Positions 7,512 to 15,898 of a stretch of 64,000 bases of DNA are shown in pieces; within the stretch, counting starts at the first letter, position 1; the number at the start of each line of letters is the position of its first letter. Source of the DNA: a virus. Below the pieces are notes generated by a model that saw only the letters and a program-made list of their open reading frames with translations, searched no databases and was not told where the DNA came from. Location of the stretch: the IMG/VR virus record IMGVR_UViG_3300007520_000021, positions 30,461-94,460 of that record; one strand, 5' to 3'. Position numbers and translations under genes: made by a program.

Positions 7512-9034
7512 TAGCCAAGATTTTTAATATATTTATGTAATTTCGTATTTTTAATCATAAAAGGTAATAATCGCTCTTTATAATCAATTTGGATTTTAGC
7601 CATAGCTTCTTTGGATTTACCTCTTGTGAAACTTTCATAGTGATAACAAACAGCGTTACCCACAAAGTAATTTTTTTTATTCATTAAAAGACATCTAAGA
7701 TTTAGTTCAACATCCTCAAAACACTCGATATATCCCTCATTAAAACCACCTATAACGTTAAATAAATTTTTATTAATTAACACAAAGGCACCTGTATTAC
7801 CTATAACTTCAGATACATCCCCATAATTATAATTCGTGTCTAGACCTAAATGTGTGAACACTAACCCACCATTTTGGTCCACAAAACTTAAAATACCAGC
7901 ATGTTGTATTTTATTATTCTCAAAATGTAATCTAGCACCAACAGTGCCAACATGGTTTTTTTCTTTTTGATGAATCCTAACCATATTTGTAATCGCATCA
8001 TTAATCATCACAATATCATTATTACAAAATAATAACAATTCACAATCATCAGATAGGTGATTTTTAACAACATCATTATTTATTTTAGCGAAATTATAAT
8101 AATCATATTTGATTAGTTTAACATTTCTACCAGGATTTGAGTCAATAAACTTCTCAATTTCATCAATTTCCATTTCACTTGAACCAGTGTCAGCGACTAA
8201 TAATTCGAAATTTTTATATTTTGTTTTATCGTAAATAGAGTTTACGCAATTAAATAATAAATTAAGATTACCCTTTGTTGGGATAATAATATTTATTTTA
8301 GGCTCTTTTTTAATACTATAAACTTTATCATTATAAAATATTTCACCCTTTATCCCCAAAGGTATATTATCGGACCATTTTTCAATAAATTTAACTCTAT
8401 TATCTTCCCATTGTTGATTTACTTGACCTATCGATTTATGGGTAATTCTAATGTCAAACATAACACCAACTTTACAACCATTAATATGATTACCAAAGGT
8501 AAAATCTAAATCATAAAAATGGAATCCCTTAACATCAGAATTAAACTCATACTTTAACCTATCTTTTTTAACAGCGAAGAATAAACCATCAACCACCACA
8601 CTCTGTAGTACTTTACTTCCAAAACTATTAGAATATTTTGATTCCCATTTTTTACCTTTATGTTCGTGATTAACAATCCCCAATGTTAGATTTTTTTGGT
8701 CCCACCACTTACCACTTTTAGTGATTGAGGTTGTACCCACAACACCTAACACACCAAAATCAGTATCCTCAAAATGTTTAACTAATCTTTTTCCCCAATT
8801 TTTAGTTTCTAATATGATATCATCATGACAAAACACCACGATATCATGTTTAGCGTTTTTTAATTCGCCACCATAAACATCGGTTAGTGATTTACCACCA
8901 TTAAACCATTTTGATGTTGGGTCTGTGTTATTAATAACTTCAATAATTTCATAATCTTTAACACCAATAGTATTTTTAAGATGTTTAATAAATTCTGGTC
9001 TACTTTCTTTTGATGAGAATATTACACTTATCAT
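7511..9034 (-). CDS. Two-domain glycosyltransferase (tandem GT2 domains)
   Basis: The 507-aa protein contains two GT-A modules. Residues 1-210 resemble the StrF-type GT2 domain (MISVIFSSKESRP, HDIVVFCHDDIILE with a CHDDI acidic motif, DFTFG). Residues about 245-500 form a second, canonical GT2 domain: INIIIPTKGNLNLLFNCVNS, FELLVADTGSSE, CELLLFCNNDIVM (DxD equivalent NND) and GYIECFEDVELNLR with the ED base motif. Such tandem enzymes often extend a glycan by two linkages. It is the first gene of the leftward operon, with a TATATTTAAG box about 20 nt before the start. Substrate unknown. Confidence 0.85.
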   Translation of the reverse strand: MISVIFSSKESRPEFIKHLKNTIGVKDYEIIEVINNTDPTSKWFNGGKSLTDVYGGELKNAKHDIVVFCHDDIILETKNWGKRLVKHFEDTDFGVLGVVGTTSITKSGKWWDQKNLTLGIVNHEHKGKKWESKYSNSFGSKVLQSVVVDGLFFAVKKDRLKYEFNSDVKGFHFYDLDFTFGNHINGCKVGVMFDIRITHKSIGQVNQQWEDNRVKFIEKWSDNIPLGIKGEIFYNDKVYSIKKEPKINIIIPTKGNLNLLFNCVNSIYDKTKYKNFELLVADTGSSEMEIDEIEKFIDSNPGRNVKLIKYDYYNFAKINNDVVKNHLSDDCELLLFCNNDIVMINDAITNMVRIHQKEKNHVGTVGARLHFENNKIQHAGILSFVDQNGGLVFTHLGLDTNYNYGDVSEVIGNTGAFVLINKNLFNVIGGFNEGYIECFEDVELNLRCLLMNKKNYFVGNAVCYHYESFTRGKSKEAMAKIQIDYKERLLPFMIKNTKLHKYIKNLG

Positions 9035-9052
9035 ATTTTTTTATAAATTTGA

Positions 9053-9062
9053 CTTAAATATA
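9053..9062 (-). promoter_or_regulatory. Candidate promoter box for the glycosyltransferase operon
   Basis: The minus strand reads TATATTTAAG here, 18 nt before the ATG of the first gene of the leftward operon. It resembles the box found before many other genes in this window. The 252-nt divergent gap 9035-9286 holds no other gene; CCACAT at 9102 and ATGTGG near 9151 could pair as a weak hairpin. Confidence 0.35.
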
Positions 9063-9262
9063 ATTAATTTAAAATTTAAAGTAAATGTTAATTAAAAAAA
9101 GCCACATAAGGATATGTTGGTTTTAATTAGAATATGATAATAGTTTAATGTGGACCCAAACTAAATAACCCACCCAATAAATTAGATTTTATAAATGAAG
9201 TTTTTTTTAAAAAATAATCGTAAAACATTTTCTCATGTTTTTATGTTTTACATATTTTTTTT

Positions 9263-9273
9263 AATATTTATAA
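9263..9273 (+). promoter_or_regulatory. Candidate late promoter box AATATTTATAA
   Basis: AATATTTATAA ends 13 nt before the ATG at 9287. The same box and spacing precede the genes at 16969, 35307, 47973 and 52051, so I read it as a phage late -7/-10 element. Confidence 0.45.
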
Positions 9274-9286
9274 CAAAGTAAAGTCT

Positions 9287-9535
9287 ATGCCTAAAAATTT
9301 TTTAAAAAGTGCTCAAGTCAACACTTACGAAGTAGATAAATCAAATATTTATGGTAAATCTATCGGTATCAGTAAAACCGTAAGTGGTTCTGGTACAGGT
9401 GGTACTGATAACCCCAATGGTTCCAATGGTTCCAATGGTATCGATGATAATAACATAACAAATGTACCATTTATTTTGACCGAAAATAATTTTTATTTAC
9501 TTCAAGAAAATGGTTTTAAAATTAATTTAATTTAA
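9287..9535 (+). CDS. Small virion-associated protein candidate, 82 aa
   Basis: Not a recognised family. The 82-aa protein has a polar N-terminus, a Gly/Ser/Asn-rich linker (residues 32-53) and ends PFILTENNFYLLQENGFKINLI, a pattern of short repeated strands often found at the end of phage fibre or virion proteins. It sits two bases before the fibre gene and behind a late-type promoter box, so it is probably expressed with the fibre, perhaps as an attachment or tip protein. The role is inferred from position only. Confidence 0.6.
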   Translation: MPKNFLKSAQVNTYEVDKSNIYGKSIGISKTVSGSGTGGTDNPNGSNGSNGIDDNNITNVPFILTENNFYLLQENGFKINLI

Positions 9536-9537
9536 AA

Positions 9538-11745
9538 ATGCCAAACTTAAAAATTAGTCAACTACCTACGGGTCAAATTAACCCACAAACGTTAATACCA
9601 GTTGTCACCAATGGTGTAACTTCAAAAATTAATATTAATGAATTAATTAATTCGGTAATACAAGTCATAAATACCGATGGTTCTTCTGTTAATATAACAT
9701 GGGAAGGGTTATGGTCAGAAAATACTACTTATTCGGTTAATAGTGTGGTTCAATACGATAATTCTTCTTATATATGTGTTTCACCTATTACAAATACTAA
9801 TAATAATGAAAATCCGAGTCCAAGTATGGATACAGTCAATTGGGCTTTATTAGCGTCACAAGGTATACAAGGTGTTCAAGGGGTGGAAGGTATACAAGGT
9901 ATACAAGGTATCCAAGGCGTTGCAGAGGAGGTAACCGTAAAGACTCTTGGTTTTGTTTCGGGGGAATGGAGTGAGGCACCTTTTAAAAGGCCATTAATTT
10001 TTGATATAAACACAGTGATAACTGGTCAATTTGGTTCTCAATTTAAACTACCTTCAGAGAGTGTTGTAGGGAGAGAAATTATTGTTCAAAACCCAAACAA
10101 TATACCTGCTGAAATATTCCCATTTAATAATGGGGTTACAATAACAAGTACGCAAGTAAGCGGTCAGTCTGACCGATATTCAATTGGTTTTAATGAAAGA
10201 ATAAGATTTATTTATTTAGGTAACGATAATTGGCTTTCTGAATTTATAAATACGGTAGCTCCAATTGTTGTCACTCCTTTTGTGCCCGAAACAGAGGGTT
10301 CTCGTGATGCGGGTACTTTTGAACAAGCTGAAACTTCTGCTAAAATTATTAGAAACTTTACTAGGGTAAACTTAGAAAATGATATTTCCACTTACGTAGG
10401 CCTTTCCGCTTTAAACGTAGCGGTTGGCTCAGTTTTTACTATTTTAAATAAAAGTCAAACAAGGGTTTTAAATGTTAGACTTTTGGATGATGCTACGGTG
10501 TTAATGTCTAATGGGTCTTATTCAAACCCAATTTACGAAATACAACCAAATACCGCTTGTAAATTTACAATGTCAGAAACAACTAGTGGAAGTGAGAAAC
10601 TTTATTTGACTGAAATAATATATCCTCTTGGTATAAACCCAGAGATAATAGTTGCTCCCGTAAAGACACTTGGCTTGGTTAGAGGTTTTAGTAATGTAGA
10701 CCCTTTTAGAAGACCATTAATTTTTGATATAAACACAGTGTTAGCTGGTCAATTTGGTTCTGAATTTAAACTACCTGACCTAACTTTGGAGACTGATATA
10801 GGTAGGGAAATTATTGTTCAAAATAATGAAGTTGCACCTGCTGAAATATTCCCATTTAATGGTGGTGTTACAATAACGAGTACGCAAGTAAACGGTCAGT
10901 CTGACCGATATACAATTGATTTCAATCAAAGAATAAGGTTTATTTATCTAGGTAACGATACTTGGCTTTCTGAATTTATAAATACGGTAGCCCCAGTAGT
11001 CCCAGCAGTTATACCAAATAAAACAACAGGTGAAGTACAATTTTTAACATTTTCTGCTCAACCTTTACTTTTACCCTTTGATATAAATACAGTAAATTCA
11101 AATGATGATGGTAATCAGTTTAGACTACCTTTGTTGCCAAATTCAGACATAGGAAGAGAAATAATTGTTCAAAATAGGGAAATAGGTCAAGTGTTTATAT
11201 ATACCACCAATGATACTCCTACAATTACCTCCGCTTTTATAGGGGGGAATTCAAATCAATACATTATTAAATTTAACGAAAGAATTAGATTTATTTATTT
11301 AGGGAGTACAAATTGGCTTGCGGAAATTATAACTACAGTTGTCCCAGTTGCCCCTGTGACAAAAGTTCAAAAAACCACAATCACAGCTGCTCAAGTTTTA
11401 CAGCTTTTCACAACGCCTATTGCGATATTAAATAGTGGTGTAGAGGGTAAATGGATATACCCTACAAATATTTACATAAAAAGAAATGTAGGTGATAGTT
11501 ATATTTTAGCAACCAATACATTTAATATTATTAACGATTTTGGTGATAGTATAGGGGTTAATATTAATCCGAACCCACTAACGAGTAGTGCCGTTGGATA
11601 TACTCAGCACAGCATAAATATCGCTCAAAATGTAATAGGAGGTGCATCAAATACTTTATATAGATTAAGTGCAAATACGGGAAACCCAACTTTAGGTACG
11701 GGAACGTTAGATGTTTATGTGACTTATAATGAAATAACACTTTAA
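9538..11745 (+). CDS. Tail fibre / adhesin with collagen-like linker and triplicated domain
   Basis: A 735-aa fibre. Residues 1-45 (MPNLKISQLPTGQINPQTLI) match the N-terminal virion-attachment segment of many tail fibres. Residues about 55-95 (WSENTTYSVNSVVQYDNSSY) look like a carbohydrate-binding CBM5/12-type module. A short collagen-like stretch of GIQG triplets follows (about 111-132). Then one domain of about 110 residues occurs three times (about 134-242, 375-486, 495-602), sharing PLIFDINTV, IGREIIVQN and RIRFIYLGN, with a unique insert between the first two. A distinct C-terminal domain ends the protein. It probably binds host surface glycans. A strong terminator follows the stop. Confidence 0.75.
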   Translation: MPNLKISQLPTGQINPQTLIPVVTNGVTSKININELINSVIQVINTDGSSVNITWEGLWSENTTYSVNSVVQYDNSSYICVSPITNTNNNENPSPSMDTVNWALLASQGIQGVQGVEGIQGIQGIQGVAEEVTVKTLGFVSGEWSEAPFKRPLIFDINTVITGQFGSQFKLPSESVVGREIIVQNPNNIPAEIFPFNNGVTITSTQVSGQSDRYSIGFNERIRFIYLGNDNWLSEFINTVAPIVVTPFVPETEGSRDAGTFEQAETSAKIIRNFTRVNLENDISTYVGLSALNVAVGSVFTILNKSQTRVLNVRLLDDATVLMSNGSYSNPIYEIQPNTACKFTMSETTSGSEKLYLTEIIYPLGINPEIIVAPVKTLGLVRGFSNVDPFRRPLIFDINTVLAGQFGSEFKLPDLTLETDIGREIIVQNNEVAPAEIFPFNGGVTITSTQVNGQSDRYTIDFNQRIRFIYLGNDTWLSEFINTVAPVVPAVIPNKTTGEVQFLTFSAQPLLLPFDINTVNSNDDGNQFRLPLLPNSDIGREIIVQNREIGQVFIYTTNDTPTITSAFIGGNSNQYIIKFNERIRFIYLGSTNWLAEIITTVVPVAPVTKVQKTTITAAQVLQLFTTPIAILNSGVEGKWIYPTNIYIKRNVGDSYILATNTFNIINDFGDSIGVNINPNPLTSSAVGYTQHSINIAQNVIGGASNTLYRLSANTGNPTLGTGTLDVYVTYNEITL
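9937..11345 (+). repeat. Triplicated fibre domain (three copies of about 325 nt)
   Basis: Copies lie at about 9937-10265, 10660-10995 and 11020-11345. The first two keep long near-identical DNA (for example both contain TTTTTGATATAAACACAGTG), showing a recent duplication; the third is more diverged. Confidence 0.8.
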
Positions 11746-11762
11746 GATTTTAAGATTTTAAT

Positions 11763-11805
11763 AAAAAAAACTGCGAGAAACTTATGAATCCCGCAGTTTT
11801 TTTTT
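11763..11805. terminator. Bidirectional intrinsic terminator
   Basis: CTGCG at 11771 pairs with CGCAG ending at 11796, flanked by an A-run on the left and nine Ts on the right. It lies between the convergent fibre gene and the 49-aa gene and can serve both strands. Confidence 0.8.
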
Positions 11806-11814
11806 ATGTTAAAA

Positions 11815-11964
11815 TTAAATAATAGATTTTAAGACATCCCCTTTTCTGTAAGCCATTACATCAAACGTAACTCCAAATGAGGAGTTATCATTTCTAGTTT
11901 TGTGGATAAGTTTACCATTCATGTGAATGTAAGTCTCGTTATTTTTTTTTATAATCACTACCAT
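11815..11964 (-). CDS. Small hypothetical protein, 49 aa
   Basis: A short ORF found by reading the minus strand from the ATG at 11964 to TAA at 11815. The product begins MVVIIKKNNETYIHMNGK and ends AYRKGDVLKSII. It starts 5 nt after the dUTPase stop and ends just before the terminator, so it fits as the last gene of the dUTPase operon. The alternating hydrophobic/polar pattern suggests a small beta-sheet protein. No family is recognised; the support is its position and clean coding frame. Confidence 0.5.
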   Translation of the reverse strand: MVVIIKKNNETYIHMNGKLIHKTRNDNSSFGVTFDVMAYRKGDVLKSII

Positions 11965-11969
11965 AGCTT

Positions 11970-12542
11970 CTATTTTACGCCAGTACTACCAAAACCCTTA
12001 TCACTTCTATCAGTTTTAATGTTAATTGAATCTACTTTTACTAGCTCAACATAATTACTACCCATAGCTTTACTTATAACACCTTGCGCTATTCTATCAC
12101 CGTTTTGAATTGTGAAGTCTTCTTTACCTAAATTAATTAGTATAATACCTACTTCACCACGGTAATCGGAGTCGATGGTGCCTGGTGAGTTTAAAACTGA
12201 TATACCGTTTTTTAAAGCTAACCCACTTCTGGACCTAATTTGTATCTCATGATTTTCAGGTATCTCAAAAAATAAACCAGTTTTAATTAAACCCCTATCA
12301 CCAGAGCGTAATGTAATTGGTTCTGATGTATGTGCTCTTATATCAAAACCAGCAGCACCACTTGTCTCATAGTTTGGGTCCTCATTATTTGATTGGTTTA
12401 AGAACTTAAAAACGTTTTCGGTTTCACTTAAAACTGCAAATTCTTTTAAGAAATCCTTATGACTATAGTTACTACTCAAATCTAAAGATTCGAATAATTT
12501 TGCCTTAATACCTTTTAAACTTCTATTCACTTTTTGTTTCAT
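11970..12542 (-). CDS. dut: dUTP diphosphatase (trimeric dUTPase)
   Basis: Hydrolyses dUTP to dUMP and pyrophosphate, keeping uracil out of phage DNA and feeding dTMP synthesis. All five motifs of the trimeric family are present in order: GAAGFDIRAH (1), RSRSGLALKNGI (2), GTIDSDYRGEVGI (3), GDRIAQGVI (4) and RSDKGFGSTG (5, the flexible arm that closes on the substrate). At 190 aa it is about 45 residues longer than usual, owing to an N-terminal extension of unknown role before the core. It overlaps the HD-like gene by 20 nt, so the two are co-translated. Confidence 0.95.
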   Translation of the reverse strand: MKQKVNRSLKGIKAKLFESLDLSSNYSHKDFLKEFAVLSETENVFKFLNQSNNEDPNYETSGAAGFDIRAHTSEPITLRSGDRGLIKTGLFFEIPENHEIQIRSRSGLALKNGISVLNSPGTIDSDYRGEVGIILINLGKEDFTIQNGDRIAQGVISKAMGSNYVELVKVDSINIKTDRSDKGFGSTGVK

Positions 12543-13125
12543 TATTTAAACTAATCTTATGATTTATTTGTTCTTCGGCAATAGCTAATTGAATAGCTTG
12601 TTTTAATATTGTACCTAACATTGATGAATGGTAGTTAGCTTGTTTATCGGTATCATCTTTTGAGAAATTAAGTATAGCTTGATACTCATCATCAGTAAAA
12701 GTAACACCATTATCCATAGCGTATTTGACGGACCTTTCCCCAACACTCATGGAGGTTGAATCATTTACGAATTCATACATTTTGCCTTGGTTAGTTCTAT
12801 GGCATTCCGATAAACAAGGTTTATATAATTTAGCTTTACCTATTTGATGTAAGCAGCAAACTTTTATAAGTGATGCTACGTCAATAACCATACCCTTATC
12901 TTTTGGTAATACATCATTAATTAAAAACGCATATTTAGTGACCCTTAGAGTGTGGTCAACTAACCCACCTTCAAAAGCATTGTGTAAATCACTCATTGTC
13001 GAAGCTGGTGCTTCCATAAAATCAGCTCCCAAAAAATCCATTAACTCTTTAGTCATAAAACCATATTTTTCACCTGTTGCGAAATAATGTTTAATGTTTT
13101 TAACTACCCTATCCTTATCTAACAT
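12523..13125 (-). CDS. HD-domain-like protein with substituted metal ligands
   Basis: The 200-aa protein follows the order of HD phosphohydrolases: GGLVDHTLRVTKYAF (first His), CLHQIGKAKLY where the HD pair should be, MSVGERSVKYAM, DEYQAILNFSKDD where many relatives have a His-containing NHD, and ILKQAIQLAIAEEQ where the final metal Asp (LADxxA) is expected. The HD aspartate is Gln, and the other two positions are also changed, so metal-dependent hydrolysis is unlikely. It may be a regulatory or binding relative of phage dNTPase/HD proteins. It is upstream of and overlaps dUTPase, which suggests a nucleotide-linked role. Confidence 0.65.
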   Translation of the reverse strand: MLDKDRVVKNIKHYFATGEKYGFMTKELMDFLGADFMEAPASTMSDLHNAFEGGLVDHTLRVTKYAFLINDVLPKDKGMVIDVASLIKVCCLHQIGKAKLYKPCLSECHRTNQGKMYEFVNDSTSMSVGERSVKYAMDNGVTFTDDEYQAILNFSKDDTDKQANYHSSMLGTILKQAIQLAIAEEQINHKISLNNETKSE

Positions 13126-13164
13126 AATTTATTTATTTATTCACTCTGTTATTTATTAGACCAG

Positions 13165-13189
13165 AAAACCCTCTAATTAATTAGAGGGT
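13165..13189 (-). terminator. Intrinsic terminator after the glycosyltransferase at 13229
   Basis: CCCTCTAATTAATTAGAGGG is a perfect 20-nt palindrome; on the minus strand it is followed by TTTT. It ends the leftward transcript of the 431-aa glycosyltransferase before the HD/dUTPase unit. Confidence 0.75.
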
Positions 13190-13228
13190 GGGAGGTTACT
13201 ATTTATAATTCACCTAATTCTTATCTTT

Positions 13229-14524
13229 CTACAAACTTACTAATTTTTTTTGATAATTCACAACTAAATTAAGGTAATAATTTCGTCTATCTGTAGTTAC
13301 ACTATCTAATGAAAATTTATCTGATACCGTATCATGTAAATTATTACCAATTTTAGTTATTAATTCTGGGTTATCGACTAATAGTTTTATATATTTAAAC
13401 CAATCTTTATGGTTATTACTATGTTTAACTAAAAACCCATTACCCTTATCATTTACAACACCACCTTTTTCAAAATAATTTATAACATCTAATTTATAAG
13501 GTCCAAAATCCTGAGCTATGATAGGTTTTTTAAACATTCCAGACTCTATGACTTTTAATTGACTCTTCATTTTATTAAAAACGTTATCACCTAATGGAGC
13601 TAATGATATGTCAAATAAATTATAATTTGAAGCGTAGTTATTAACTGGTTTAGTCCAAACTCGTCTGTATGGTTCGTTAATAACATTTGGGTATTCCTCA
13701 TTTGAAAATTTCATTAAGAAACTTTTATACTCATCACTAATAGTAGTATAATTATCTGTAAATATTTTCTCATATTTATACCAAACTGATTCTATTGGTG
13801 AAATCGCTCTTTGTGTTGTAGTATTATTAACATTATCAATATTTGTTGCGTATCCATTTAAATCAAAACCACATAAAACAAATTGGATTTTATCCAATAA
13901 ATTAGCGGCACCCAATTTATTTACTAACCCACTTAATAAATCAATATCTTTCTCATGACTACTACCACCTAACCAACCAATTCGTATCTTTTTAGATTCT
14001 TCTGGTTTAATTAAGAATTGCTTTTCATTTTTATCAATAGCATTAGGTATTACCGACACGTTTTTATTAAACTTAGTAATCTCATCAGCGAAAATTTGTG
14101 TGGTTGTAAGTACGTTATCAGCGTTTTTTATATTTTTTAATATCTTTTTGTCTAATTTATAATGTTTAAATAAGTTAAAAGCTGGGTGGTGAGTACCTGG
14201 TGCCCAATAATCATCAATATCCATAATTGATATAATACCTAATGATTTAAATTTTAAAACTAATTCTTCCATTTTATCATAATCACCAATATTTCTATGG
14301 TAATGTATAATATCATACTGTTTTAAGAATTCATCACTATTGATATTTGGCTCGAAATCTATGTCGATGTGAAATTCATCTGGGTACATTTTCTCTAGGT
14401 TTAAATGTGGTTTTGTAGAACGGAAATAACCCACCCCAGTTCGGTCACTAGGTACTACAAGTAATCTAATTTTATGACTAATTGGAGAGTTTTCGTTTTC
14501 AATTTTTGTTATCATATTTCCCAT
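13229..14524 (-). CDS. Glycosyltransferase, GT-B fold (GT4-like), phage type
   Basis: A 431-aa GT-B protein. The N-terminal half carries PSDRTGVGYFRSTKPHLNL (acceptor-side glycine loop), DIIHYHRNIGDYDKM and SIMDIDDYW. The linker SVIPNAIDKNEKQF corresponds to the VIPNGID motif of group 1 enzymes, and IRIGWLGGSSHEKDI opens the donor domain. Near the end, KMKSQLKVIESGMFKKPIIA provides the E-x7-E-like region. Proteins of this plan are frequent in large myoviruses. It is transcribed alone between two terminators, separate from the other glycosyltransferases, so it may act on a different target. The first ATG (14524) is used; another lies three codons later. Confidence 0.8.
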   Translation of the reverse strand: MGNMITKIENENSPISHKIRLLVVPSDRTGVGYFRSTKPHLNLEKMYPDEFHIDIDFEPNINSDEFLKQYDIIHYHRNIGDYDKMEELVLKFKSLGIISIMDIDDYWAPGTHHPAFNLFKHYKLDKKILKNIKNADNVLTTTQIFADEITKFNKNVSVIPNAIDKNEKQFLIKPEESKKIRIGWLGGSSHEKDIDLLSGLVNKLGAANLLDKIQFVLCGFDLNGYATNIDNVNNTTTQRAISPIESVWYKYEKIFTDNYTTISDEYKSFLMKFSNEEYPNVINEPYRRVWTKPVNNYASNYNLFDISLAPLGDNVFNKMKSQLKVIESGMFKKPIIAQDFGPYKLDVINYFEKGGVVNDKGNGFLVKHSNNHKDWFKYIKLLVDNPELITKIGNNLHDTVSDKFSLDSVTTDRRNYYLNLVVNYQKKLVSL

Positions 14525-14621
14525 GACTTTTTTATCTTAAATTATTTATCATATTATCATTATTTTTTTTATAATCATAATCATGTTTTTCATCTAAGTA
14601 AAGTTTTTAAATATCATAAAT

Positions 14622-14648
14622 AAAAAAAGCTACATTATGTAGCTTTTT
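14622..14648. terminator. Terminator of the 14651-16905 operon
   Basis: AAAAAGCTACAT and ATGTAGCTTTTT form a 12-bp stem with almost no loop, with A and T tracts on both sides. It sits 3 nt after the last gene of the leftward five-gene operon. Confidence 0.8.
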
Positions 14649-14650
14649 AT

Positions 14651-15187
14651 TTATTTTTTATTAACGTTTATCTTACCTTCTTTAATTAGAGTCGTTATTG
14701 TTGTAGTTATAACGCTTTCACTTAAATTCTTTACGAAAGTTTTAGTCATAAACTCCATTAAAGTTTCATTAATCATATTTTTGAGTTGTGATTCAGTTAA
14801 ATTGTAAACCTTTTCACCTGAATTATTAGTACCCTCACTAATATTTTTTGGTCTGTAAACTCCCTTACTTGGTATTTGTTTCTCAATTAAATCCTCACTA
14901 ACATCAGACAGATTAAATGTTTTAGGTGCGTTATCCGTTTGGTTTTCCAACATCATTTTCTTTATCGCTGGGTCCATTTTACTAGTTTCCATATTTCTGA
15001 ATTTACTACCATCATTTTTAGGTTGGTACCCTTGTTCCATTAATTGACTCACTCCTGATTCAGTTAAAGCCATCTCATTAACATGTCCAGTTGAATAATC
15101 CCCATTATCAATCTTATTCATAATTTTTTTAGCATTCCCTAAAATAGCGGAAAGACTACTTAGGTCAACTGGTTTTGGTGATTCCAT
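14651..15187 (-). CDS. Hypothetical protein, 178 aa
   Basis: Not recognised. The protein is polar and probably helical, with a middle section rich in Lys/Asn and a C-terminal segment YNLTESQLKNMINETLMEFM, then a second helix VKNLSESVITTTITTLIKEG. The motif LTESQLKNMI is a short region seen in several virion-type proteins of large phages and could be an interaction helix. It is the last of five minus-strand genes that are packed within a few bases of each other, so it probably works with them. No enzymatic residues stand out. Confidence 0.65.
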   Translation of the reverse strand: MESPKPVDLSSLSAILGNAKKIMNKIDNGDYSTGHVNEMALTESGVSQLMEQGYQPKNDGSKFRNMETSKMDPAIKKMMLENQTDNAPKTFNLSDVSEDLIEKQIPSKGVYRPKNISEGTNNSGEKVYNLTESQLKNMINETLMEFMTKTFVKNLSESVITTTITTLIKEGKINVNKK

Positions 15188-15192
15188 AATTT

Positions 15193-15555
15193 TTAAAATT
15201 TAGCAACATTATATATTGTTGTCATCATATTATCCCCCATAGAGTTAAATTTAGGTCTAGGGGTGTCAAATGTGTTATCAGTAGCTTCCCACCTATTAAC
15301 TCTATCTAACCTAAATAACTTCCATTCTGGTTTAAAGGTTTTTGTATCACCAGAAACTTGATAAGCTCTGACAACTAAATTACCTGTTGTTGACATACCG
15401 AAAGAATAAACCTCAATCGTTCTCAACCCAGCATGGGTATTATCGTCACCAGCATAAGATATGTTAACAACTTGTCTATTATTAATAGCGTTATTAACTT
15501 CATCTCTAGCTGTGCTTTCAAATATAAGTTTAGATAAAATTTTGTAAAGCTTCAT
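15193..15555 (-). CDS. WYL-like domain protein
   Basis: About 120 aa. From INNRQVVNISYAGDD through GLRTIEVYSFGMS, GNLVVRAYQVSG and WKLFRLDRVNRWE it follows the WYL domain plan: beta-barrel strands, a central R/Y pair and the closing FRLDRI-like motif. WYL domains bind ligands or nucleic acid and often regulate; stand-alone versions occur in phages. There is no helix-turn-helix here, so DNA binding is not obvious. ATG at 15555 (MKLYKILSK) is preferred over a TTG two codons earlier. It lies within the five-gene operon, which otherwise holds unknown proteins. Confidence 0.6.
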   Translation of the reverse strand: MKLYKILSKLIFESTARDEVNNAINNRQVVNISYAGDDNTHAGLRTIEVYSFGMSTTGNLVVRAYQVSGDTKTFKPEWKLFRLDRVNRWEATDNTFDTPRPKFNSMGDNMMTTIYNVAKF

Positions 15556-15561
15556 GTGCAA

Positions 15562-15882
15562 CTATATTACAACCATACCAACATTACCTGAAGTATCTGG
15601 ATTTTGGTATCTCTCGTTTTTATTATATTGGTTAAAAACTACATTTCCAACTCTACCCGAACCCATAGCATTTGGGATTCCGTAAATGTCTAAACTACCA
15701 CCACCGTTCTCAGTATCTAAAAAAACACCAGTACCCTTACCGTTAACTGGAGTTTCATTATCACTCAAAGCTCTTGTGTGTGTGCTACTATAGTTATTAG
15801 CATCAGCTGTGCTATTGTAATTATTAAAAGGTATTAAAACACCTCTTTGAGCGATTGCTATTTGTTCTAATTTGCTTTGCAT
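15562..15882 (-). CDS. Hypothetical protein, 106 aa
   Basis: Not recognised. Asn/Gly-rich (GVLIPFNNYNST, NGGGSLDIYGIP, SGNVGMVVI) with few charged residues after the first helix, the look of a small structural or adhesin-like protein rather than an enzyme. The start follows a long T/A run (minus-strand A-rich leader), as at many starts here. It lies between an unknown gene and the WYL-like gene with gaps of under 20 nt, so it belongs to the same transcript. Confidence 0.65.
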   Translation of the reverse strand: MQSKLEQIAIAQRGVLIPFNNYNSTADANNYSSTHTRALSDNETPVNGKGTGVFLDTENGGGSLDIYGIPNAMGSGRVGNVVFNQYNKNERYQNPDTSGNVGMVVI

Positions 15883-15898
15883 TTTTTTTTATTTTTTT

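Noticed and set aside
9035-9286. A small RNA or second gene in the divergent gap
   Set aside because: Only a weak 6-bp inverted repeat (CCACAT/ATGTGG) is seen; no frame of useful length and no tRNA-like cloverleaf.
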